Positions 22,641 through 32,292 of a DNA stretch of 64,000 nucleotides are shown here, piece by piece. The notes beneath the pieces are model-generated. The model saw nothing but the letters and a program-made list of their open reading frames with translations. It was not told where the DNA came from and ran no database searches. Location of the stretch: assembly GCF_004027225.2 (NCBI RefSeq), contig NC_044288.2, positions 21,958,744-22,022,743 of the forward strand, given 5' to 3'. Source of the stretch: Strigops habroptila. Taxonomy: Eukaryota > Chordata > Aves > Psittaciformes > Psittacidae. Each line of letters starts with the position of its first letter. The stretch's first letter is position 1. A program made the translations under genes and the position numbers.

Positions 22641-24239
22641 TACATTCTGGTGGACTGCAGAGCAGGCGGCTGTACACAGGCAGCTCTCAGGCTCTTTGAC
22701 GAGGCAGAAAGGTAAGGTTTCTGTTCTCATGTTGGGATGTCATTATGTGTTACACTGCCTTTGTATGCTGAGTGGCAAGGGGGCCAAATGCTCCTATCAC
22801 TCCAGTAAAACCAGGGATGCTTGATTTTGAGGCAGCCCAGGGCCAGTTTGGGGTCACACTGGAGTGAAAGATTCGTGAGAGCACCTAAAGTCCCCAGTAT
22901 CCCCTTCCCCACTGCATGCCCATGTCTGCAGCCCCGCACTTGGATCAGCAGGGAACACCAGGGACAAGCATCAGCTCTGTGCTGGGGAAATCTTTCATCA
23001 CCCTGTACAAGTAGAAGGGCTGAGCACAGGCCTCCTATCCAAATCTCCCAAGCAGGGTGCAGAAGGCAGCTCCCCAACCACCGAGCAGTGCCCTGGCAGC
23101 CCACACCACCACCACATCTCCCCCTGCAGCAACCACATCAACACCTCCAGCACAACCTGCTAGGGAAGTCTGCCACAAGCACCTCCACATTGCCTGCCAC
23201 CTCCCTCTCCATCACCTCCTCCTGTCACCTGTGTCCCTGGCACTGCCCACCCCATCATCACAGCACCAACACCAAGCATCTTTGTCTTGTCAGCTCTGGG
23301 CATATCTTAACTTGGGGCCAACTGCGCCCAGGGCATCACCTGCAATGGGTTATGGCACTGCACTGTCCCCATGGCAGTGTGGCCACCCTGTGGGCTGGTC
23401 CCCTGTCCCTCTGGGACATCATCTGCACGGGCCGTGCTCCACATCCTTCTTGAGGGTGTGAACATCGCAGATGGAAGGCAGACACACCTCCTGCTTCCAG
23501 GCGCCTCCTCAGCGTTGCAGGACTCCGCTGCTCCCATCATGCCCAGGCAGCCGCGCAGAGCAGACAGCTCCCTTTAAGACACACAGCAAGTTCCCAAGAA
23601 ATTATGCTGTCTTCAAAGTGAGGTTGGCATGAATATTTCAATGCAGCTTCTTGGCCCCGGGTACCACACCGCATCTCTGGGAAGAGTCATTACCGCGGCA
23701 TCTGTGTGCGGGGTCACGAGTCTCATGGCCAATGCCAACATCAGGGGGACCAAACACTGTGCTCCATGTACTCCATGACCCAGGCTTTCCCTTCTCCAGG
23801 CCCATCCCTCATCCCTGCCCTCCCCTCCACACAGTGGGACCCAGGAGCTCCTGCTCTCATCCTGCTCGGAGCCCCAGGGAGATGCCCAGCTCCTGCCTTC
23901 GCTCCCCTGCACACGAGAGGGCCGGGGGCAGCACACAGCCTGTCACTCTTATTCTGTAGACAAGTCCCCTTGCCAAAGCCGCAGCTTGGCAGCTCTTGTG
24001 CAGCCCATCTCCATCCCCATCCCCCTGCCCGCAGCTCCCAGCTCCCATTCATCACCCTTCGCTTCATGCGCCCGGCTCCCCCTTCCCCGGCTCATCACGG
24101 CTGGGCTGCCCGTGGCCTTGGGGGGCAGCGCTGGCTGCCAGCTCCTGCCCGCGTTAGAAAAGGCAGCTCGGGAGCAGATCCACACGTCTGCGGGGATGTG
24201 GGGAGCGGATGGAGGGGGCCAGGCAGCAGGACTGGGGGG
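22641..24239. other. gene-free stretch, C-rich
   Basis: The region 23098-23300 is a low-complexity CCA/CACCTCC-rich segment. That composition removes stop codons and creates long open frames with Pro/His/Ser-rich translations. No domain is recognisable. A donor-like AAAGGTAAGG occurs at about 22708-22717, without an identifiable exon. Confidence 0.45.
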
Positions 24240-24345
24240 AACCAATGCACCGTTCATTAGCCTCACTCTGCCTGTCCTAATTGCCTGTTCAGGCTGAAAC
24301 AATTGTGTTAGAGGCTGCTCTGCCTAATTATTATTGTTCTTCTAA
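24240..24345. promoter_or_regulatory. candidate non-coding regulatory element, homeodomain/SOX motifs
   Basis: Contains TTCATTAGCC, CCTAATTGCC, AACAATTGTG (inverted SOX-like ACAAT/ATTGT) and CTAATTATTATTGTTC within about 100 bp. Dense TAAT and ACAAT cores of this kind are typical of vertebrate developmental enhancers. No gene body is seen nearby. Conservation is untested. Confidence 0.35.
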
Positions 24346-24352
24346 AAATAAT

Positions 24353-24455
24353 GGGGGAGGGAGAAGGGGGGGGAAAGAGGGTGAAGGAAGAGGGAAGCGG
24401 AGGGAGGGAAGGAGCAGGAGGGCAGGGGAAAGGGGAAGGCAGGAGGAGTGGAAGC
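24353..24455 (+). repeat. polypurine low-complexity tract
   Basis: About 100 bases almost entirely A/G (GGGAGGGAGAAGG-type), interrupted by a few C or T bases. Such tracts can form triplex or quadruplex structures and often sit next to regulatory DNA. Here it separates the motif cluster at 24.24-24.35 kb from the CpG-rich core at 24.77 kb. Confidence 0.8.
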
Positions 24456-24769
24456 CAGGGAATCCAGCAGCTCTCAGACTAAGTGACTTGTTTAATGACT
24501 GTGAGCTCTGAGGCTGGTATGGAATAAACAGGCCTGAAATTGGTGAGCCCTCACCCCTCCTCCTGCCTCCCCCCTCGCCTCCCGCTTACTCACACTGTGT
24601 TTATTTCCGAGTGATCAGAGGGAGAATAAAAGCCCATCTAGTGTAATAGAGGGAGAGGATTTAATCTGTGTGCCTGGGACTTCAGTAAACTGCAAACATC
24701 GATCCGAGCCGGTGGGGAAAGAAAAAGAAATTTACAGACCAATAAAACTATATTAAAAAACTTCCCCTG
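24456..24769. promoter_or_regulatory. candidate non-coding element, FOX/homeodomain motifs
   Basis: Includes AATAAACAGG and TGTTTATTTCC (FOX-type), GGATTTAATC (paired-type homeodomain, near-palindromic) and an AT-rich end. It leads directly into the CpG-rich core. Interpretation as an enhancer or promoter flank is inference. Confidence 0.3.
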
Positions 24770-24960
24770 CCCTTTCGGCCGGGATGGGGCGATGCCGCGG
24801 GGCTGCGGCCACGGAAAGGAGCCCAGGAGCGCGGCAGGGACCGGCCCTGGGCGCTGCTGGGGCGCAGGGGGCCTGGCTCCGGGGCTGGGGGGGCAGCGAG
24901 CGCCCCAGAGCTGTGCTGGGGGTGCTGCGGGGCCGGGAAGCGGAGGGTCTGGCAGCCAGT
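24770..24960. promoter_or_regulatory. compact CpG island
   Basis: About 20 CpG dinucleotides in 190 bp at very high G+C (for example GGCGATGCCGCGGGGCTGCGG), while CpG is sparse in most of the window. CpG islands mark promoters or developmental enhancers in birds. It is shorter than a typical promoter island. No TATA box or initiator could be assigned, and the open frames across it are a by-product of composition. Confidence 0.6.
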
Positions 24961-25059
24961 CTGACACTTAAGGAATTAGCTCTGCATCATTTGGAGTTTT
25001 CTGCTCTACTAATTTTCAGTCGGCTCCTCATTTGCGTCTTTTCTCCCCCCCTCCTACAG

Positions 25060-25110
25060 GTTTTAAAGGGGCAGCACCCGGGATTGCCAGCACCTCCTGG
25101 GACCTGAGCG
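25060..25110 (+). other. possible 51-nt exon (unconfirmed)
   Basis: Preceded by a long pyrimidine tract, CTTTTCTCCCCCCCTCCTACAG, ending at 25059, and followed by a donor-like GAGCG|GTAAAG at 25110/25111. One of the three frames stays open and would give GFKGAAPGIASTSWDLSGK across the junction. I do not recognise it. It lies 100 bp beyond the CpG island, which is where a first or second exon might be. It could equally be a chance match. Confidence 0.2.
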
Positions 25111-28100
25111 GTAAAGCTCGGCCCTGCTGCTTGCTGGATCGATAACCTCTGTTGGCAAATAGATGGTGGATTTTGCTCTCTTCTCCATCAACCTCTTCCC
25201 TTCCATGGGCTGTGCATCGCGCTTCCATCCCTCGCTGGCATTTGCACAGAGACCCTTCTAGTGGGCAGCACCTCCCCTGCTGCAGCATTCCTGTGCCCAA
25301 AACATTCTGAGTCACCAGGCCAGGCAAACAAATCCACCCCGCTCTCACTTTGCCCTTTGGTGTTTGCTTTTGACTAACATTTGAGGCCTCGTCTGCCATG
25401 GCCTGTCGGTTGATGAAAACGGAATCTCAGTCATCTGTTGACTGATGGTGTACTTCAGACTTGCATGGGGGGAGAAGGAGGGAGTATTTGATCAGAGGTT
25501 TGCAGTCACCGTGCACAGCTCGCTGTGCTGAGTGGGAGGGTGGGTTAAAATACCGGCCTGGGCAGGGATACAGGGAAAGCAGGGATCATTTACACCTATT
25601 ACTCAATGTGATGTGGCCAGCCTTTGTCATTGCATGGAGCAGTCTCTCTGCCTTGGGGGTGTTCAGAGATAAGAGCATCCCAAATCCCTGCTGCCCATCC
25701 CCGCAGGATGTCTCTGCTCCCAGGATATGGTTGGTGGGTGGCATCCAGTCCCCTCTGGTACCAGCTACAGCTACCACAAGCACATCAGTCCTGGCTTCAA
25801 ACCCCTGTGCTGGCTCCAGCCCCTATTCTGGTTTAATGCTTGGTGAAGCGAAGGGACCGTTCCCAGCTCTGCTGAAGACAATGTCTCAGCCTATAGTGGT
25901 GACAGTGGCACGCTTGGGACAGTGCAGATGACAGTGCCCTGTGGAGCCTGCTTGGCAGTGGGAAGAGGCTCCACACAAGGCAGATGGACCCAGGGGCTGT
26001 CTGACCTTTATAGTTCTGCTTTTCCACCATGAGAGTGGGCCGAGGACACAGTGTTAGAACAAGCCCTATGATTTTCCTTCTCTTACCCAACACAGCCCAA
26101 CTCTGATCATCCCATTAACAGTTTCTGGCCAGGCTAACAAAGGAAATCAATTACATTAAAAAAAAGAGAATAGAGAATCCAAGCCAAACCCCATCCTAGA
26201 CACAGTCGTTATCCTGCATGAGGAGAAGTACCAGAAATTCCCCATAGCCGGCTCACAGCTTTGCAGTGTACTATTGATTGTGCATCGATAGCTTCCAGCC
26301 ACTGCCGCGATGGGCAGGCAGATAAATAATCCAGGCTCAGCCCATCTTTCTGGATACCCCAGGCTCCTCAAAACTGCATTCCGGGGCCTCTGACCATTGC
26401 CAAAAACTCCCATCACCAGCACTGAGCCCGTCTGTTAAGGCACTCCTCTGGCTACAAGTGGTGGTTGCACAAAAACTATCTGAATATCCCACCCCCCAGC
26501 TCTGCTGGCCAGGTCCGCTTTAAAGCTGTGCATCCCAAAACCTTAACACTGGAGTGTTGCTCCTTTGGCTGAGCCCTTCCCTCTTGCAGGAGTGCCTGTG
26601 GAGTGCTGTGTGCTCCTGTTCAGATTTGACCCCACCAGCCCATGTCCTAGGCATCACCCTCACACCCCCCCCATGCCAATTCACATATCACTTTCAGCCC
26701 AGCACTACCAACCCCTCCTGCCCCACCACTGGTGCCCCTATGCCTCCGACCCACTCACTCCTTTCCAGGTCCCCAGACACTGCCCTGCTCTGGCCTGGTA
26801 AAGCCTCCCCTGCACACAAACAGGGCACATGAGCCATTTCTCTCCCACATGGGAACAGGAGCACTTCCCCTCACACCCAGACAGATCTCCACATTGCAAC
26901 AGCTCCTCTCCCAGCACAAGCACCTCTCTCTCCCATACACACACAAGAGCAACCCCTCTAGTCCCGCTCCCCCTCTGATGCCCATGAGGTTGCTTTGCAA
27001 ACCTCAGGCAATGCAACGGGAGCCACTATGAATATTCCCAGCAAACTTTCCTTGGTGTGAAAGCTGCAATTCCCGATGTACTCTCCAAGCGCAGACTTCT
27101 TCCCTTGTGCAGGCTTGCACTGTCTGCAGGCTCCAGTGTCATCCCTCCACAGGGGAATGTCACCAGGGCGAACACCTGCCCCATAGAAGAGGGAAAGAGA
27201 ATTCCTCCAAGGGAAGATACAGTGCTGCCTTTCAGTGGAGCAAATGCTCTTTTATTAACCACTTAAGGCATGTTTCCAAGCCATTGTCCTTTCTGTCTGA
27301 ATGCTCTGGTCACAGCCATAGGGCACAGCTCCCTGCTCCTGCCTGAGCACAGGCAGCTGCCTCCAGGTTTCCCCACCACCATGTGTGGGGCAGAGACTGA
27401 GACCCACAGCCCTCTCTGGATGTCTGCGGGTTCTCTTCACCTTCCTGACAGTGCCCTGTGGAGCTGGACAAGAACCACCAGGGGTGAACACCCTGGGCTT
27501 TTTCCAACTCTCCCAACACAAGAACTAAGGGGTTCGTCCCACAGCAGAGCCCAGCTGGACCTACGGCATCTCCAGGGCGGCTGGTGCATGCTGAGGGTGC
27601 AGTTGCTGTAGGGGCAGCATCAGGGAGTGAGGCAACAAGGGGGGCATCATCCCCAGCTGGAGGAATAGATGTTTTATTGTAAGGAGACTAAATAATAAGA
27701 GCTCTGGCCTTGAACAAAGATGAGTGAAGAGGGATGTGATTAGAGTTTTGTAAAGCCATGACTAGCACAGGGAAGGTGATTACTGAGTGATTATTCACGA
27801 CTTCTCTTTATGTACAAACAAAATGAGATTATCCCGCAACTCAAGGAAGACAAACAAAAGGAAGTACTCTTCTTCTGTGGTGCACTGAGGAGCTCATTGT
27901 CACCAAGTGCATTCGGAGAGCAGCTCTGCCCATGACTATCAAACACGGTTCTTTGCAATAGCCTTCAGTGTGGCAAACCTGGGATGGCTGAGCTGAAATG
28001 AGGTCACCCCAATTTCTCCCATTCTCACTTAATCACCTGCTCCTGGTTGCCTCCTGGCCAGAGAAACCTCTGCTCTGAGTCCATAGGGCCGTCTCCGTGC

Positions 28101-29213
28101 TCGCTAATGTGATTCTCTCTCCACATGCAGGTCGCGAAGCACACAACAGAAACCAGAGTGGGACCTGGCTAGGAGCAACCCTCGAGATCACAGCAGTGGC
28201 AGTAATCAAGAAGTTAAGTGACAAACGCCTGGCTATGCAACTCAGCAGCGTGTGTGCAGAAGGTCAGAAGGAGCTGCCTGGCAGAGGGCAGTGGGCTGAC
28301 ACTCAGCTACCTGGGGGAGCTGCCATCAGGTGAAAGGAAAGGGGCTGCTGAGAGGGAGGTGGATGGGTGGACACAGAGTGCTCCTCTTTCAGGTGCTTGC
28401 TCCGGTGACAGCCAAACTAATGAAGACCTGGGGCTATGTAGCTGCAGCAGGCTGGACAGCCAGGCACTGAGGAGCAGCAGATGTAAAGGAGGAGCAGTGC
28501 CAAACCGCTCAGTGTTGGTGGTCAAAGTTCAGTGACACAGGAGATGGACACATGCGTAAAAGGGGGGGGTTGAGAAGACAGCCTGGAAGGAACAGGGAGG
28601 AATCTGAGGAGGCAGGAGCAGGAGGAGGCAGAGGTGCCATCATTAGCATCAGCTGAAGAGCTTGTAAAATAGGAGCTGCAGACAAAGAGAGCCTCTTAAC
28701 CCTATGTCCCACCCGTACATGCTAAGGAATATATGCAGTCTAGTTTCTAGGAACGTGAGCATCATTCTAGCTCTGCAGTAAGCTGTGGGAGCTGTTCTGC
28801 AGACTGAGGCTGCAACCACAAGCACGTCTTTGCGGTGCGAAAACGAGATCTGCGTTCTGCAGGAAGAAAGCGGCATCTTCGTGTCCTTCTCCCACCCACG
28901 ACACTTGTGTTGTGGCGGCAGAATCGAGGGACGGACTGACCCAAAAGGATGTGAAAATGGGTCAGAAGATTGCTTAGAGTTTGAAGGCAGCCTGCAGTAT
29001 GTTGCAGTGCTTTGTGTCCTCCGGGGCAGAAGTGGCAAAGGGATACCTGCAATAAGTATTGACAGCAAACCTCTTTCCTGAGGGTTCAGCTATGGGCTGC
29101 AGACAACTGCAATGCTCTGGCTCCAGAAACAGCAGAGATAGATCTTGGATCTTTTTTTTTTCAGTTTAATTTAAAGGCTTAGCACATTTAAAATTATTTT
29201 GCCTTTCCAAGTT

Positions 29214-29246
29214 AAAAAAAAACAAACAACAAAACCCAAAAAAAAT
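29214..29246 (+). repeat. A-rich low-complexity run
   Basis: AAAAAAAAACAAACAACAAA-type sequence. I see no retroposed gene or SINE attached to it. Confidence 0.7.
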
Positions 29247-29403
29247 CAATATTTTTTGCTTTATGAGCTGCACAGGATATTTAGTGCTGACCAGCTTCAT
29301 AAGATCCTTTAGCCCTTTGTGATTTTCCAAGGATTCAATCCAGCTTATTTCACTTAGGATTTGAGGAGACAGTTGGCCTTTAACTATGTGTTCGAAACCT
29401 TTG

Positions 29404-29419
29404 AATCAATCGATTGATT
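29404..29419. promoter_or_regulatory. 16-bp perfect palindrome AATCAATCGATTGATT
   Basis: The 16-mer equals its own reverse complement. It contains two divergent TGATTGAT-like PBX/HOX half-sites and a central ATCGAT resembling ONECUT/CUX sites. TF binding is inference. Confidence 0.35.
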
Positions 29420-29710
29420 GACTGATTTGGGTAGACTTTTCAACAAGCTGGGTGCTCTAATCGATGCTCACCTTTCTGGGTGCAAAGTGTAAAAGGGAGG
29501 ACACAAGTCCCTGAACTCCCAAAGACGATTTGGGACAGCTCAGCCCATCAGTGCTTGTGAACTGCACAAGTCTCTTGTCATTTCATCAGAGGGATCACAC
29601 ATGCAGGTGATGGCTTCAACAGGCCACAGGAAAAGATGACAAATAAGCATCAACCATCTCTAAGAAACGAGTCCATAAAAGAAGAAACACAGAATTTGTC
29701 CTCCAAGGGC

Positions 29711-29795
29711 TGACATTGCAGAGATTTAGTTCACTTCAGAAAGTGATGCTTTCGCAAAGTGACATTAGAGATATTTAGATGCTTTCGCGAAGTGA
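29711..29795. repeat. local tandem duplication with TTTCGC repeats
   Basis: TGACATTGCAGAGATTTAG (29711) is followed by GATGCTTTCGCAAAGTGA at 29745-29762. The pattern recurs as TGACATTAGAGATATTTA (29760) followed directly by GATGCTTTCGCGAAGTGA at 29778-29795. The two 18-mers differ at one base. The first unit carries an extra insert containing the hairpin TCACTT-CAGA-AAGTGA (29731-29746). The second contains the palindrome TTCGCGAA. Both keep CpGs. Confidence 0.75.
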
Positions 29796-31570
29796 TAGGC
29801 TTCCTAGCTCATTTAACTGCCCAGCTTCATGTCCTCAGCAGGATCAGAAAAACAGCTCTGGTAGGGTTACAGACTGCAATTCGTGTGTCGTGGGCTGGTT
29901 TTCATCAATGTAGTTGTGATCACAGAGGCGCTAACTGCCTAATTTGAAATGGGAAACCGGTGAGATGGTGGTGCAGGATAGAGGTAGCTGAAGGAGCTGC
30001 AGATGCTGTGCTACTGATGGCTGCCTTATCTGCTGTTATATCGGGTACCTCGCCATCACACTGCAGTCCAGCAGGTGCTTCCTTAGATATGCCTGGCTTT
30101 GCACAGCTCCTGAGGTACCAGAGGGGCTTTCAAGGACTAAATCTCCAACAATATTGAGATTATGGAGTACACAAATGAGAAGGACACTTGATACAATAAC
30201 AGGTAACAGGGAAAGGATATTGTAAAATAAATACGTGGCATCTTCAGGTAAGTGGAGCATATTCAGCTCAGCAGAAATCCAGGCAATTAACCTACCATGG
30301 AGGTGGTGGCCGAGGTGGATCCATTAACAATTACACATGAGGAGCCATGCAGGACACAGGGTTTTCAAGGACCTGCAAGGACAAACACCAGTGCTTCACC
30401 TTGCAGCAGACCCAGTGGTGGAACACACACCCCAGCACATCTCAGTCCAGCTCCCAACAGTGCAGAAATCATTGAAACAATTAATAGACCTTATGCCTGG
30501 CAGCACCCACTGGAGATGATAAACACTGCTCAACAGGAAGACTTCAGCAATTGATACCCAAACCAACCTCATTCACTTCTTATTTGAAAATAAGCTTCCT
30601 AGGTGACAGAAATCATCCAAATAATGAGTAATAACAAAAGATTGCTTTCATCTTGGAACAGCCCTGAGAAGACTGGCACAGGAGCAGTGGGCAGGGCATG
30701 GCAGCTCTTTCTGCAGAGGCTCTGCCACAGCCTTAGGGAGCAAAAGGGATGCTGCAGCCAGCTAGCGTGATAGGGGAATTTCAGGCATCAGGAGGGAATC
30801 TGCCATCCTGACCTCTGGCCAGCACACAGTGGCTGATAGCCCTGGTCAGGTGATGTGTACCCTTGCCTCAACAAGCACCATCAGAGATGTAGCAGCTCTG
30901 AGGATGGATGTATCCTCATTGCAGATCACTGCCCAGGACACGCATCCTCCTGGTGATGTTCTCTTGTCATTCAAACCCTGTCCGAGCCCGGCTGCTTAGC
31001 TTGCAAAATCTGACGACAGTAGTATGGATGCAAATACATTTGGCAGGGTGTAAAAGTCCATGTGTGCTCAAAGGGAATTCATGTTTGAACATGGCTCCTG
31101 CAGACATAGGATCTGGGGAAGATTTCTAACACTTATCCCTGCAGCATGCTCTCAGTAAAGAAGAGGATGTGGAGGAACAGCCCAAGCTCTTCTAAAACAA
31201 CAGTGGCATGGCTGCAGGAACACCAGCCCCAGCTCTGCAATGGGAGACAGGAAATTTTGCGAAGACAACTACTTATCAGGCAAAGTAATACAGGCAAAAT
31301 CCCCAATTCCCTCCATGATGGAGAATCACCTGTGGCACACAGGGTACCAGCATTCCCAGATGCTCTGCCCTGGGCTCTCTAAAGAGCAAATACGACATCC
31401 CACAGTTGGACCGACTGTGCTCCATGAGGCTTGCAGCAGCCCTTTCCCTCACTGGCCACCTCCATCCCCACCAGACCCTTCAGCATCATGGAGTGGCCCC
31501 TGTGTTCCCAAGGGAAACAGCCTGCTCCTGTGTGGAATACTGAAGCTCCTGAATGTGACTGAGGCTGTAG
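29796..31570. other. gene-free stretch
   Basis: No gene or interspersed repeat recognised. Short open frames only, none resembling known proteins. Confidence 0.45.
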
Positions 31571-31745
31571 GACAGGGTGCCCAGAGAAGCTGTGGCTGCC
31601 CCATCCCTGGCAGTGTTCAAGGCCAGGTTGGACACAGGGGCTTGGAGCAACCTGCTCTAGTGGAAGGTGTCCCTGCCCGTGGCAGGGGGTTGGAACTGGA
31701 TGAGCTTTAAGGTCCTTCCAACCCGAGTCAGTCTGGGATTCTATG
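31571..31745 (+). mobile_element. CR1 LINE 3' fragment, about 175 bp
   Basis: Runs from ACAGGGTGCCCAGAGAAGC through GGTTGGACACAGGGGCTTGG and GGAACTGGATGAGC to the tail GGGATTCTATGG. It is plus-oriented and 5'-truncated. Bases 31572-31677 are identical to 15514-15619, which indicates the same subfamily and little decay since insertion. Confidence 0.95.
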
Positions 31746-32270
31746 GCAGAAGCTGAGAGAGGTTTGCAACTCTGCTTCCCAGCAACAGGAGCCATCCGGA
31801 AAATGGGGTAAAAGGCTGTTAGAAAAAAAAACAGATGAGCAATTGGGATATCCCAAAAGCCTTTTCCATTTCAGCTGTCTGAACATCCATTCCCACACTG
31901 GCATTCCTACAACTTCTAAACATCTCTTGGAAAAAGACATGCATGGTGCATAAGAGTTTTTTTGGGATGAGAACTGGGGAGCTCTGCTCCTCCAGGTAGC
32001 CCACAGCCAAACTCCACAACAGCTGGGGCACAACTGGTGCTCAGGAGCCTGGCCCCTACCTGGAAGCATTGACATCACCTACCTATCTCAGGAGTGCTCC
32101 ATGGTTCAGTGCTTTTGGAGGCATCCTTAACAGTATTGCTGCAATTATCCTATTGTTTAGGTGTCCCTAAGGAATGAAGAGACTTTCACTATCTGAAGGA
32201 CTGAGAATTTGGATGTGCAAGGGTTGTCAAAGAGGATTTTGAATGCGGAGCCCCATGAATAGATAGCTAC

Positions 32271-32292
32271 CCATCCATCCACCTATCCATCC
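32271..32292 (+). repeat. (CATC)n short tandem repeat
   Basis: CCATCCATCCACCTATCCATCC, an imperfect tetranucleotide repeat. Confidence 0.85.

Larger units (their letters stand above)
25111..29700. other. gene-free stretch
   Basis: No gene recognised. Bases 27660-27860 are AT-rich and enhancer-like in texture (GTGATTACTGAGTGATTATTC). Bases 28800-28935 carry several CpGs. A T10 run lies at 29152-29161 and an A-rich run at 29214-29246. The palindrome at 29404-29419 is listed separately. Confidence 0.45.

Noticed and set aside
22821..23453. 210-codon Pro/His/Ser-rich plus-strand frame
   Set aside because: Starts at TTG and lies in CCA-rich low-complexity sequence, which removes stops. Nothing recognisable.
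24638..25107. Open frames on both strands across the CpG island
   Set aside because: High G+C depletes stop codons. The Pro/Ala/Gly-rich translations on opposite strands mirror each other and match no known protein.
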